From: Apteryx mantelli
Lineage: Eukaryota > Chordata > Aves > Apterygiformes > Apterygidae
Direction of reading: 5' to 3'
DNA length: 64,000 nt
Assembly (NCBI RefSeq): GCF_036417845.1
Contig: NC_089985.1
Location: forward strand, 33,934,583 to 33,998,582
Shown here piece by piece: positions 23,396 through 36,000 of this stretch. Both the position numbers and the translations under genes were made by a program. Position 1 is the stretch's first letter; every line of letters begins with the position of its first letter. The notes beneath the pieces are model-generated. The model was not told the origin of the DNA. It made no database searches and was given only the letters and a program-made list of their open reading frames with translations.

Positions 23396-24130
23396 GGGTG
23401 GGGAAGCAGCACATGTCTTTTTTCCTCTCATTGCTCCTCATCTTCTCCCAGCTGGTGCCATCAGATGACAGAGATACTCGTAATGGTCCTCGGACTGGGC
23501 CTTGGCGCAGCCCTTCCCCAGAGGCACTGCTTGCTGGCAATGACTGTGGGGTTTGGTTTCTCCATAATTAAGATGAGGTATGACCAAGACTCAAGCCTGG
23601 TCACATCTAGGGTTCAGGGGATATGTGGGACAGCATGTGGGTCAATCAGGAGACCTGGGGTCAATTTTAAAGGCTCGGAGCCAAGTCTGGCAGAGAGCTC
23701 GGCTGCAGCACCTCCAGGGGCCTCCCGCCTCACGTGTACCAGCTCCGGGTTGACTTTGCACCACTGGACTCAGAGGAATGACTGCTGGTTTACTCTGGTC
23801 TGGGGAAGGAGACTTAAATGCTATATGTGTTGAATTTACATGGCTAAAATTTGGGTGTGGTTACGCTGGATCAGCTAACCCCAGGGACAGCCCTGGCTCT
23901 CGCGCTTCCCAGCCAGAGCCGTGGGTGACACCAGCCGGCTGCTGCTGCCCGAGAACCTGCGTTAGCCGGCCCCCAACAGCAAGGGAGAAGGGGGCTTCAC
24001 CTGCCCAGATCTCCCCCGTCTCTGTCACGTAACAGTGTGTCTTCCTTACAACAACGTGATCCTATTTATTCATCGGACCAATCCTGCCCCTTAACAGCAT
24101 TACCAGCAATAAAAGTGCCTTAGTAACAAA
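23396..24130 (+). other. SLC5A9: SLC5A9 3' UTR (probable extent)
   Basis: Non-coding stretch from the stop codon to just past the first good poly(A) signal. It has no conserved frame. Its end is an estimate: cleavage is expected 10 to 30 bases after the signal at 24108, and a second signal at 24223 could extend it by about 115 bases. Confidence 0.55.
24108..24113 (+). promoter_or_regulatory. Poly(A) signal AATAAA of SLC5A9
   Basis: Canonical AATAAA about 710 bases after the stop. It is followed within 30 to 55 bases by GT-rich sequence (ggttattgtggtt), the usual downstream element. A second AATAAA at 24223-24228 is a weaker alternative. Confidence 0.55.
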
Positions 24131-24689
24131 GCCAATTTTGACTTCAGGTTATTGTGGTTATATATCCTGTGCTGACGCACAAAGGTCTCAGTGGGACCAT
24201 GTTGTCCTGGCAGTGGAAGGAAAATAAATGCCTCTCGTTGGTCCAGGTTGCCCTGGCGTCTGACCCATCCTGGTAGTGTCACGAAATGTAGCATGGCCAT
24301 AACCTTTCAAATCTCCTCCAGACGACAAGGTGACAGTCCCCACTATAAATATCTTTGCCAGGTGTTTAGGAAGCTCATCCAGAGAATGTTAAAAATGCCT
24401 GCAAGGAGTCTGAGTCTCGCTCCAGCACCCTAGGGACACATCCAAGCCACCAGGCATGGCCTGTGCTGGGAAGCGAGGGTATCCAGCAAAGCACAGCACC
24501 ATGAAGATGAAGAAAATTAGTCATGATCCAGCAAAGAGAGGAGGCAAAGGACTCTGTGCCTGCCTGGAAAAGGGAGCCCTGGGGGTCTGGTTTCCTAATT
24601 CTGGATGGAGGAGCCTGAATTAGCCATGGCAGGACGGGTGCAAAGAAAAGCGAAACAATAATTTGTGCCCTGTGTGCACAAGGCTGCAC

Positions 24690-25340
24690 AGACGTCGCCC
24701 CAGCTGGCCGGGTGCTCCCTGCCGGCAGCCGAAACGGCCACCTCCCCGCACCGAGCTGCGTGATTGCCCGCCTCCCCCGCTGCTCCCAGTGCCACCGCTG
24801 GAGCCGAGGGCTCTTTTCTGCGTCTTTTTATAGCCAGAGGATTTTGTTATAGTTGTTGTTTTTAAGCTTCAAGGCCAGGTTTGTGCACGACGAAGCTTAT
24901 GCTGCTTTTCAGTGCGGCATCCTGCAAGCAGCGCGATAGCGGCCGGCCCGTGGCCGGTGCGTGGCCAGCTGGTCCCCAGGGCGGCCAAGCTTATTGCAGA
25001 GGCACTTGGGGCTGCGCTTTTCACATTGAAATGAGCCGGGCTTTGGGCTCAGCTGGCGATGCCAGCCGGACTGCCCCAGCCCGGCTTCACCACCCCCGGC
25101 ACGGCACGGAGCGCAGCACGCCTTGCTAGGCCTAGCCTGGCCCTTTGATTTCCTTCTCTTTTTGTTTAAAAGCATGGGCGTGCGAGGCCTTGGCCCGGGA
25201 CATCAGTCCACAGGGCTGTTTGCAGCTCCGCGGACGCCAGCTCCGCGCAGCGCTTGCGGCGAGGGCTGCACACGGGGCTCAGCACCGCTCTGCAGCCCCC
25301 GCCGCGGGCTGGGACGCAGCGATGCGGGGGGCTGTGCTGG
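24690..25340. other. CpG-rich patch 1 between the genes
   Basis: GC-rich stretch with frequent CpG, for example ccggcagccgaaacggcc, cgcgatagcggccggc and ctccgcggacgccagctccg. It contrasts with the AT-rich DNA to the right. It is not at the promoter of either recognised gene. No convincing coding frame. Confidence 0.6.
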
Positions 25341-26394
25341 CCCAGATCAATACAAACGCTTGCTTTTTCTAAGAGGAAAAAGTAAACTGCCTTTAAACAA
25401 GGGAAATCTCAGCCCCTCTAGCCAGAGGAGGTCACCCGTCCGTCCCGGTGGGAACAGGCACCCGCCGCAAAGCTCGCTCCCTGGCACGGCCACTGTGCAA
25501 CTGCGAGCAGGTGGTGCCCGAATCAGAGGGTGCCTCAAAACATTTAGAGGTAATCAAGTTACCAGCTGTGATTAATAGCTGGTAAATGTCTAATAATAGC
25601 GGACGCATTTCCAATGCATTTAGAAATACCACGGCTCCTGCCTCCCTGCCTAGAGCGCGGAGGCACTGAGTGCTTCTGAGACGCAGCGCCCCTCAGCAGC
25701 ACTTAGCTCAATGGCTCTGCTGGGTTTTTTTGGACCACACACCCGCTAATGCCATGGGAAAAGCAACACAGAGTGAGTTGAGGGATAACGAGGCAGTTTT
25801 CACACATTTGAGATGATTGTTTTTTCAGTAAGAAAATTTCAATTTTGCGATGAATGGAACTGAAGTTTCACTCTTTTTTTTAAAAAAAAAAAACAGTACA
25901 AAACACTTCTGATCTTTGGACGTATGATCTTGACCTCTTCCCCTCCCCTTCTCACCCCATGGACCCTGGAAGACTGTTTCCTTTAAATGAAACTATGCGT
26001 TTTGGGAGATGTGACTTCATCCCTGAGCTTGGCCCACAGAAGGGATGGAGACACTGGAATTGCCAGCTGCAGCCAGCTGTGTACCCCACAGGAGAAATTG
26101 ATTTCCTTGGTAAATGTATTTGACTTACTACTGTATTTTTAACCACTAAAGCAAAACAAAAGAAAAAAGCATATGAGGGTGGGAGGAAACTGAAATGTTT
26201 TGCAGAAATAAACCAGTCAGCTCAAAACATCTCGACCTTCCCTTGTGTTTTCTGGGAAAATACCATATTTAACCAAAAAAATTAAAACCAAAATGAGAAA
26301 TTACATTTTGCTTCCTGGCTGAAGATGAGGTTGGGGGGGGGATAGTTTAGAAGAATCAAAACTCCCCAAGCGCTTCTCAGGCCTAGGCTTCGTG

Positions 26395-27080
26395 GCTAAG
26401 AGAGCACCTTTGGGAAGCAGGCGCTCGGGTCAGCGGGACAGGACGGTCCTAAATCAGGGTCCTTTGGGAAGCGCACTACTGCCAGGAAAGGGACCGGCGC
26501 CGGCGCCAGCCCCACCGCACCGCGCACACCGCCTTGCGCTCCTTCCCGTTCCCGTTATCCCGCCTCTTGCTCCGTCTGCTCCCTCCGTCTCGCCTCTCGC
26601 CCTCCTTCCCGTTAGCGACCCCGACCTGCAGCCCAGGACAGCAGAGGCGCTTTTTAAAGCTGGGACAGCTGCGGCAGGCTCCGGAGGAACCTTTCCGGAG
26701 CTAGATGAGGTGGGAGCAGCGCAGACCCCAAGCAAAGGCTGGTGTCAAACGCCGTGTGCCGCCACCGCTGCAGCCCGACCTGCTTTGCCTCGGGACCAAG
26801 CTCCCCGGTGGCACCAGTCAGCCCACACGCTCCTGGGGGCGGAGGGACAGAGGGAATTAGGATTATCTGCGAGTCCAGCCCGCTGCAGCCCCCAAACAAG
26901 GTAGGAGCAGACAAATTAACGAGGTCCAGACGACTTTGCACCAATGACGCAGGGAAACGTACGTGGAAAGTCAGCGCTGAGCAGAGCCGGAGCTCCAGCC
27001 ACGGCAGCGGCACCGAGCACCCGCGCCAGCTCGCTCCGCGCCGGCCCTTCTCAGGGAGCATCCTCGCTCTTCACGGCTTG
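26395..27080. other. CpG-rich patch 2 between the genes (candidate orphan CpG island)
   Basis: Very high CpG density: about two dozen CpG between 26,420 and 26,650 by eye, including ggaccggcgccggcgcc. A 170-codon open frame on + covers it, but its Ala/Pro/Arg-rich make-up is what GC-rich non-coding DNA gives by chance. A promoter for an unannotated transcript or an enhancer is possible. Confidence 0.65.
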
Positions 27081-30000
27081 TGATAAATTGCAATATCCTC
27101 ACAAGAACACATCGCTTTCAGAACTGTAACCAATATACAAGTCCATTGGCAGCAGCTGTTATTAATGATGCCAATACATATTTTCTTATTAATCTTCCAT
27201 ACTAGGCTTGTGTCTATCTGCAAATGATTATCATTTGTTTTCCTGACAAATCTATCAAGATCATTTATTACTGTTCAGCAAAGGATCTTCTTTTAAACAA
27301 AGATTAATAACATTGCATTTTATCCGGCTGGCTGAGCCAAAGGAAATGAAATTAACAATGAACCCTACAAACATGTCATCACTTTAATTTACCGGAAAAT
27401 ATTTTAAAATGTTATTTAAAAAAATAAACGCTATGGTGGGCACAGTTTATTACAAAAGGAAGAAACGAGACTCCATACATTTTAGCATGGCAGAGAGTGA
27501 GTTAGCAACCAGGGCAACATCTTTTCTCTGGTCTTTGCGCTCATTTTCTGGGACAAAGCTGGAGCTGCATTCACAGCCTGCTTATCAGCGCGGACCAGAC
27601 AGACTGCCACCATCCCAAGTGACCTCTTGGGAGTCACCAGCTCCTGGTTAAAGAGGTTAAAAGTTGTTTACCACCTGAGGTCACAAGCTCTCACCCTTGC
27701 AGGGAGTACTGACCTCCCTGTATTCCTACAGAGGAAAACGTCACCAAGGTAAAACTCATGGAGATCTGAAGAAGAAGGTGGGATATGTTGGGTTTGGTAA
27801 GAAGCCCTGGCTGACAGACTCCTGGTGCCCTTCTCCACCTGGGATGTCTATTAGGAAAAGAAATAAAACCAGCAGCTTTGCATGGTTTAGTTTCCTTTCT
27901 TCTGCTCTCTCTCTTCTTGCTTTCCCTTCCCTTCGAGAAAAAAAAATAAAAAAAAATAGAAAACAACCGATCAGAACCTCCCTCCTGCTTTTACTGCAAA
28001 TAATAATGCAAAAAACTAGTATTAACTTTGCTATTGCTTTGGTCTGTTCATACACATGGACTTAAATCTTGAGCCCGGTTTTGCTGCTGGCACCCCTGCA
28101 CTGTACTGCCACAGAGATGTTGCCCATTTGCCAGGCTCTGCCCGGGCTGGGACACTGCAGGCCGTGGGAACCCCTCATTCCCCTCCACCTTCCTCTGTGT
28201 GGAAGTTTTTCTCCCTAACACTGCAGCTCACTTATCCATTTTTCAGTGTCCAGTGCTTCCAACACCAGCATAATTTGTTTTGTAAATGCTTGCATGTATC
28301 AGAAATCTCATTGCATCCTTGGAAACAGCTCTAAATCCTTAGTCATGGTAAAGAGCCCCCCCCCTTTAATCATCCTCCCCAGGACTCTCAGTTAAAATCA
28401 AAGTGTTTATCACTGCCCAGATTTCCCTTTTTCTCCTTTTCCTTGGTGGAGTGTGGGGGAAGGTTGCGTAAAACAATTTTGAATTATGTACTCAAAGCGT
28501 TTCTCCTACAGATAATAAAGCCAGCTTCCTACCTTCAGTGGTTTCATCTTATTTTATGCAGACACCAGGTTAGGAGCACTGGTCTAAACCCCATACAAGA
28601 GAAAATCGCCCTGCTAACCTCAAGCTGCAGCAGTTACGAAACGCTGACATACCAGCAAGAGGATTTCAGAGCGTGCACCTGGTATCTCCGAGGAGCAGCA
28701 GAACACACCCTCGTGAAACCAGCCGGCGTTTAGCTCTACATTTTATCTCTACAAAACAAAGTCTTCTGGATTTCTTTTTTTAATTTATAAATGCCATCAA
28801 TACAGCATAGGTCTTCAAAAATCTATAACAAACACAAAAAGCCTGAATATAACCCAAAGCAGGGTTTGGCATGTCTGCAGATAAAAAGGTAATGAGTTAA
28901 GAAGAGAAGCAAGCTGGTTCTCTTTTGAAGCTGTAACTGTAGCTCTTGTTAATTTGGGGACACTACACAGTTTTCATAAGTGGCAAGAGTTTAGGTTGCA
29001 TGTGCCCAGGCATACAGTTCAGCCGGGCCAGGCTCTGAGCTTCTAAGAAGTTTAACCTATTACTATTTGCCTTAGTTTTTACAGGTAGGATTTGGGATCT
29101 TTGGCTGAGCGATAACCACAATGCATGTGACAGAACATCCCTGCTTATTTCTTTATCAGTCTGACAGCTTAGCTGTGTTTCTTTTAGCACAATTGTCAAT
29201 TCTGGCATAAAGACTGCAAGCCGAGAAGAAAGCAGAGTTTCTGGATAAGTTGTTCCAGAAGTTAAATACTTGTTACATTAAAAAAATTACAAGTTGCACC
29301 CTATTTCTACTGTGACTCCATCTCTCTCCAGCTTTCCACTTCTGGGTTTCATCAAGCCTCTTCTGTTATATTGAACAGTTTTCTGTTACGAACTTACACA
29401 ATGTAAGTAAAAAATCATAGGCAGTGCGTGCAGAGGAACAGGGCTTTATAATCACGGAGAGGCAAAAAAGGGGCTGAAGTCAAAAGGAAGTGGCAAAGGA
29501 CAAAATGTAGCAGATCTGAATAACCAATGCAAGTCTCTCGTCTCAGATTTAATGGAGTACATTACCCTTCATTGGTCCTAAATGGGGAAGATAATGTGGT
29601 AGTGGCCATCCAACCTCAGTGAATCCCAAATGTCTGGCATGAAAAATTTTTAGTTCATTTGCCTTGTGCAATATATAAAGGTAAGAAGAGATGTACAAGG
29701 TGTTGTGAAGGTGACACAGGGAGCAATAGATAAAAGCGATTCTTTGTCGCAGATAAAATGTTGATGTCACAACAATTTGAGGTTTTTGTGTAACTGTCCC
29801 TGAAGCAGGTGAACATGAGTGAATAAGCCAATTGCCCACTCGCTGCCCCAAAAGAGTTGCTGCAAAGGTGCCGAAGGCGTCCTCCCAGGCTGTGACAGGC
29901 TGCAAGGAAATGTCACTGCCTGTTTTTCAGAAGAGTTCAAAAACACAACTTCCTCATCACGCAAACATATTTTTCTCCCCACTAGAGACGGCCAATCTGC

Positions 30001-33000
30001 TGGGAACACCAAAATAACGATGTTGTTGTTGGAAAAACACTCAGGCAGGAGTCTTTATCAGTGTTGGACATCATTGCTCTGAATTCGACCGTGCTTCTCC
30101 TTCCAGCCGCCATCTGTGGTCAGGCTCAGCTGTTGTGCCCCAACCCACTGCCCACAGGGCAGACCTTCACAGCTGTCTCACAGAAAAGCATACATCACCA
30201 TAAAGCTCTTGCAGGAGCGTGTGGCAACGAGCCAGCAGGCTCCACAGCTTCAGGAGTCTTGGCACTGTCTTGTAGGAGTCCTCAGAGCGAAGGCTGTGAG
30301 GTGGTTAACATCCACAAAGTTGAAAGTGGCTGGTGGGGAGCAGCATCCATCTCCGCTACTGAAGCCAAACCACGGTGCAGAAGGGATTCGTGTTCTCTGC
30401 CTCAGAAGGACAGATCATCAGCTCAGCACATTTCATCCGAAACACTCGCTAGATGAAACGTATGAATCATGACAGCAGCAAGGACAAGCACACAACTCTG
30501 CCTTTTCCCAGGTGTACCCCAACCCACAAAGTCACATATCTTCTCAGCCTTCTCCTGGCCCAATGAGCCTTGAAACTCCTCCAGAAGAGATGAAGAATGC
30601 TTCTGTCCCAAAACAGCTCCTCACTCCAGGAACTGTCTGTTACAGATGTAAAGCTCTTCAAGTGAGCAGGGCGGTCTCTGGATGTCCAATGACTCTTTAC
30701 TTCCTGACCAGAATTCACATATAATGCCTGAAGTAGTCTTCCTTCCTTCCTTCCCCTTGTCTCAAATGCAATATCCAGCACCTCTGCTTATCTATTTATC
30801 TCCATCACAGCCATTTGTACATGGGATGGTGTTATTTCAGCAGGTGCCATCTGGTCAAAGGCTGACACCAAGGTATCAGTGGATCTCTTGTGCCATTCAA
30901 GCACAGCCCAAGATTTCATAAGCAAAAACCAAAATATCATGCTGTGCAATATTACAGATAAGCTGTCCAAGCAAGACCAGATGGCACCACCATGCCAAGG
31001 ACAACAAGCAGAGATATTAAGATGTCAGCATATGAACCAAGTCAGCCTGAGCTGCTGAATTTGTGCCATTTCTGAACACTTTTCCCTGAAATGAGAAGCA
31101 AGCTGTCCCATAATACACTGCAGAAATATTCCTGAAGAGTGCACTTCCGCAAAGCTCTGCGAACCCCAGGATGTTCCCCCAAGGCATCCTAGTGCCACAC
31201 AAGGAGGAGCGTGCGTAAGTGTACTTAATAGTATATAAGTGTATGCAAAACATAACAGCAGCTCTGCTTGCAGTACTCAATTATTGCTCTATGGTGCTGT
31301 CTCTTGCTGTTGACTAACACGGGAGTGGGTTAACAGCACTCAAGATACAGCACTGTGGATAGACACCATTAGGGACCGATTTCTCTGGCCACTTTCTGGT
31401 TTAGTCTAAGAAAGCGGTCTCTTTTTTTTTGAGAGGGAGGGAAGAAGGCATCACAGTAACCATTATTAAAAAAAACATAACTTTTGTTACATTTGTTCGA
31501 AACAGAAATGTTGTTCAAAACATTCAGCTGTGACTCGCTACTGTAGCTTCCACAAAAGAAGCATTCAATTTAATATGTGAGACTCATAACCAACTCACAC
31601 AGTGCAATAGTTCACATCAGTCTGAAGAAAAAAAAAATTCTGCTGGAAGCACAGGCAAGTAGCAGTGTCAATTTTTCATTAACCTACAGCCACTGTCTCT
31701 ATAGACTTACAGCTATAAGTAAGATTACTGTTATAATTTCCTCTGGTCCCTAAGGGGAGGGGAAAAAAAACTTCACAAAACTTTTAAGGTCATTAAAAAA
31801 AAACCAACCTTAAATTGGAGGTAGTTTCAGTTTACTTTCATATTTCAAAATCAAATCTTAGCTTCAGCCTCACATCAAAGCAGAAATGTCAGTTGCTTTG
31901 TTTCTACATCTTCCATGAAAGAAGTTCCAGCTTATACAAGAGCTGAATGCCAAGTAAATAGATTTTCCCAGGGAACAAAGGCAGCTTTTTTGTTTGCTTT
32001 AAACATATGTAAATAGAGTCCCAGGAGTTGATCTGCCTGTCACTTCAACCAGGTTTACACTCGTGTCACTCCAGCTGGTTATTTCTGACCAGCCCTGGGG
32101 TACATTAGGTCAGAATTGCAAACCTTTCCCTCCCCTCTCCTCCAAGCACTCATTTCAAGCAGCCACTTGAGCCCTTTCCCTCCAGCCTCACGCCTCAGCA
32201 AGGGGAAAACAGTTGTTTCGCTAGTGAGTTTTTTTTTTTTTTTTAATAGCTCTAGTTACAAAATCACAGAAATACTTTGGTCCTCTTTGTCATAGTCAGC
32301 TTTCAGCGGATAAGATCAGTATCTGGCAATATGACCACTATCAATAAACAGTCATGGGCTGTGTTCCCACAAACTGGCAGTATATTAAAAATTGAAGGCA
32401 CCTATTGGTTCATGGTCAAGATTATGGGGTGCAGGGAGGGAACAGGAATGGATTGATCAGATAACAAAAAAGCCATTTTTCTTAACAGGAGGGCACCATC
32501 AGGCTCATGATGATGAAGGATTACTCCCTCCTCAGTACCAGGCATGTAAACGGGGAGAGTTATTTTTCACAAAGCCAGAAGACAACAAAGAAGAGTACAA
32601 TTCTTTCGCACTCACATCTCCCGTAACTCACGTTTTTGTATTTTAAAAAAGTGGATCAGTGCAAAATTAAGAGCATTTACAATGCCTGTCATCTCCAAAT
32701 CATCTGGGTTATATCTCAATCTCCAGCACTCGCTTTGGGTGTAAGGCTGGGTAGCACTGAGGGATGCATCATTTTATAGGTTATGCAGAAGCCACAATTA
32801 AAGAAAATCCTCAAGTACACAAAAAGCCTTAATTTTGACTGGCCAACTTAGCATAACTTATTGATAATTCAAATCACTCTAGTACTATTCACTGTTTTCT
32901 TCTCCCTGCTTATTTCATCTCCTGACAAGTTTACAAAGAAAAGAATGGAGTTGAGCTTAGCTGCATTACATCCAATATGCTGCCTACGCAAACGCCAGAG

Positions 33001-36000
33001 AAGCTAAATGAACCCCAGAACATATGGCACTCTGCTGACAGAGCTCAGAAACTGGTTCTGCATGAGCAACAAGGAACATCTTGAAACGCACAAGACATAT
33101 GTGTTTTAGGAAGAAGATTGAAGTGTTTCATAATAAAACAGGACAAAGTGAAATACAAGTGCTGTATAAAATTTTAATTAAAAACTGGTTTTACCCCTCA
33201 ACGTGAATATACAATATGTTTCACAGATGGATTTCATATTTAAGTATTATCCAAACCAAAAACGTAAATGAGACAAATAAAGCTTTCAAAAATGGCACAG
33301 TGGCTAAAATGTATGTAAACACTAGATGACTGTGGTGAAAACAAGGCAGGCAGGGAAAGCAACCTCTTAGCAATTGTTTACTACTGGGGTACTGAATGAA
33401 ACAGTTCATACAACTATCGTCTTTATAATTACACAATTAGCTCAACATCCAAAACTTCAAGTCAGTGTAACAATACAAATATAAGCATTAGAATTCACCA
33501 CAGTTCAGTAACGTAAATGGTGCTTTTGTTACTTAAACACATATTTATAAGTTTCACTGATAGTTTTATACACCCACAATTCATGGTATGTAAATGCATA
33601 AAACATGGAAAGCCATGCACTGAACTGCTCACAAAATCTACTCCTGCTCTCCACCTCTCACCCCACTTCATATAAAGCAATCTCCGCTCAGTGGTATCAG
33701 TTCTACAGGGTTACACAAATGTCTGACCACAGGAAAAAAAAAAATTGTGCTATATTCTTAGGATCAGTAAATTCTGATGAACTAAAAGGGACCTTGTTTT
33801 GCAACAGCGAACTCCTTCACTTGAAGAGGAGAGAAGGCTCAGATCACCACATCTCAGAGAGCTCTCTGCAGAGTCAAAAGCAATCACGCAGAACCAAGTG
33901 GAAATACACAAGGAGGCAAAGCACAATCTCCACATTGATCAAGCAAACAGAAGGATTGCAATTCCTCCCTGTTGTCATCCAGACAAATTATCACTGCACT
34001 TGAGAGAATTTTTCTCTCAAGACAAACACAGGAAACAAACTGCACATCTTTGGTCAAATGGGTGAAATCAAGCCAACATCATTAACGAAAGCAGCTATAG
34101 CTTCACCTTTAAGAGTTTTGATTGAAGATGTTTTGAATTCCGTGGACAAAGTAGTAGAAACCAGTGCAATGAGGTTTCTGTTCAATATTCCATTGCATAA
34201 AAGAAACTGGAATTATTAAACATTCTTGATCACTTCCCACAACACCAGTTTGTTTATGGAAACTCAAAAGAACCAGGGAAAGACCGCTGCTACCAGGGAC
34301 CATCGCCTAAACCAGGCGTCACTTTTGTCAGTGAGGTAGCTCATTAAGATCATCCACAGAAGTGCTGCTCACTCTTAGCTTCAACTGGCACCAAAAAGCT
34401 GAACGGCTTTCCCTAAGTTTCATTGATTAAAAAGTTTTCCCAAATTCCTTGATTCCTAAACAAATCTCTTGAGATAGTCTCAAGCATTCTGATAATGAGC
34501 ATTTTGTAACCAGGCAAGCAATTAACGTCGTGGCTGGCTTTCACATGACTCAGAGATTCCACATTACACGACATACAATTAAGCGGCCACTGCTAAAAGG
34601 CTAATTTTGTTGCATAGTTCAGTGTTTCAGAAAACAAGTGTTTAGAAATACCTTTAGAAATACCTAAGAATTAGGAAGACTGGAATAATATAATAATAGA
34701 CTACACCTTGCAGGTGGACTGAAAAGGTGGAGATTCCTTCCAACTTACTTTGTCTGATAAACCTATGGCACAGCAGAAAGTTTTCCACTGTCAAGTTATT
34801 GCACGCACCACTGCACCCCCCACCCCTGGGGAGAGGACGAGAACAAATGATCTGATAGGTGTTAATAGTGCTGGTTAGTACACATCGTAGAAAGCATTAA
34901 GACATCACGATGACAAAAACAGAACTTGCATTCAAAAAAGATATCATGAGAGCAATCATTATGAATATGAAGAACCTGGATCATCCAGGAGACATAAGCT
35001 GAGCAGGATACCCATTGTAAAGATTAGCTCCTAAAAATGCAGGTAGAAAGCAGTCCCTTCTTTTTCTCAGTGGCGTCTCTTAGATTTAAGAGACTTCTGT
35101 CTTGATAACATTAAGACTTGTTTGATAGTTGCCTGATTAAAACATAATAAAACTGGGAAAATTAAAATAAAACCTTTCTAGTAACCTGGAGATGGGACTT
35201 TTCAGCCAGGCTGCCACAAAATAAAACAATTTCTCTAACAACATTCACCTCAGGATCCCAAAGCACTCTACAGTCATTTAATTAAGTTTCAGAGCACAAA
35301 CTCCCCATTTAACAGCTGAGGTAACAATGACAGCGAGTTTAGCACAGACTACTTAATACTGAGCAGAGCTAAAAGTGTTATTTAAAACAAACAAAAAAAA
35401 ACAAAAAAAAAACCCCACAGGTTCCCAGCCCTTATGGGCAGACTTCTTTCTCCTCTCACCATTTTTGGCAAATCCCTAAGCAATAGTAAAATTCATACAT
35501 ATGATACACAGTCTAGACAACAGCCCTCATCACGTTCTGAGCTGCTTTGGGGAGGGGGGGAGTTGAGGGTTCAAAGCTGATTTGGGGGTTAAACACGCCT
35601 GCATATCTTATTGCTACCTGTTCCCATTACTCTGTCCATCCCTATGCCTCTTGCCCCTGGTTGACCAGTTTAAGTTTCCCTCTTCTTAGCTGAAAACTTA
35701 GATAAGGCAAATCATTAAATAGCTTGACATTTTTTAATCTGCAATAGGTCCCAGACTGAGTGATTTCCAAATCAACTACTATTTAACAGAGGATCTGGCA
35801 TGCTACTGAACACAGTTAGCTGGTTTGTGTAAAGCCATCCCAAGATCCTGAACTATAAAGTTACTTGTAGCAAAGGGGCAAGGGAGCAAATTAAAATAGG
35901 ACTCTGACTTATTAAAATGAAAAAGATTAAAATACTGTTCTGAATATATTGCATACTGCAAGCAACACTGGAAGCCATAACATTTGGTGAGAACACTCAT

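Noticed and set aside
22851..23468. Long repetitive open frames on both strands (Leu-Ser-Ser-Pro and Glu-Arg-Arg-Gly repeats)
   Set aside because: They are produced by the CTCTC microsatellite, whose five-base unit leaves several frames open. The true coding exon starts at 23187 in another context.
26392..26904. 170-codon + strand frame in the CpG-rich patch
   Set aside because: Ala/Pro/Arg-rich low-complexity composition, no domain, no splice context; stop codons are rare by chance in GC-rich DNA.
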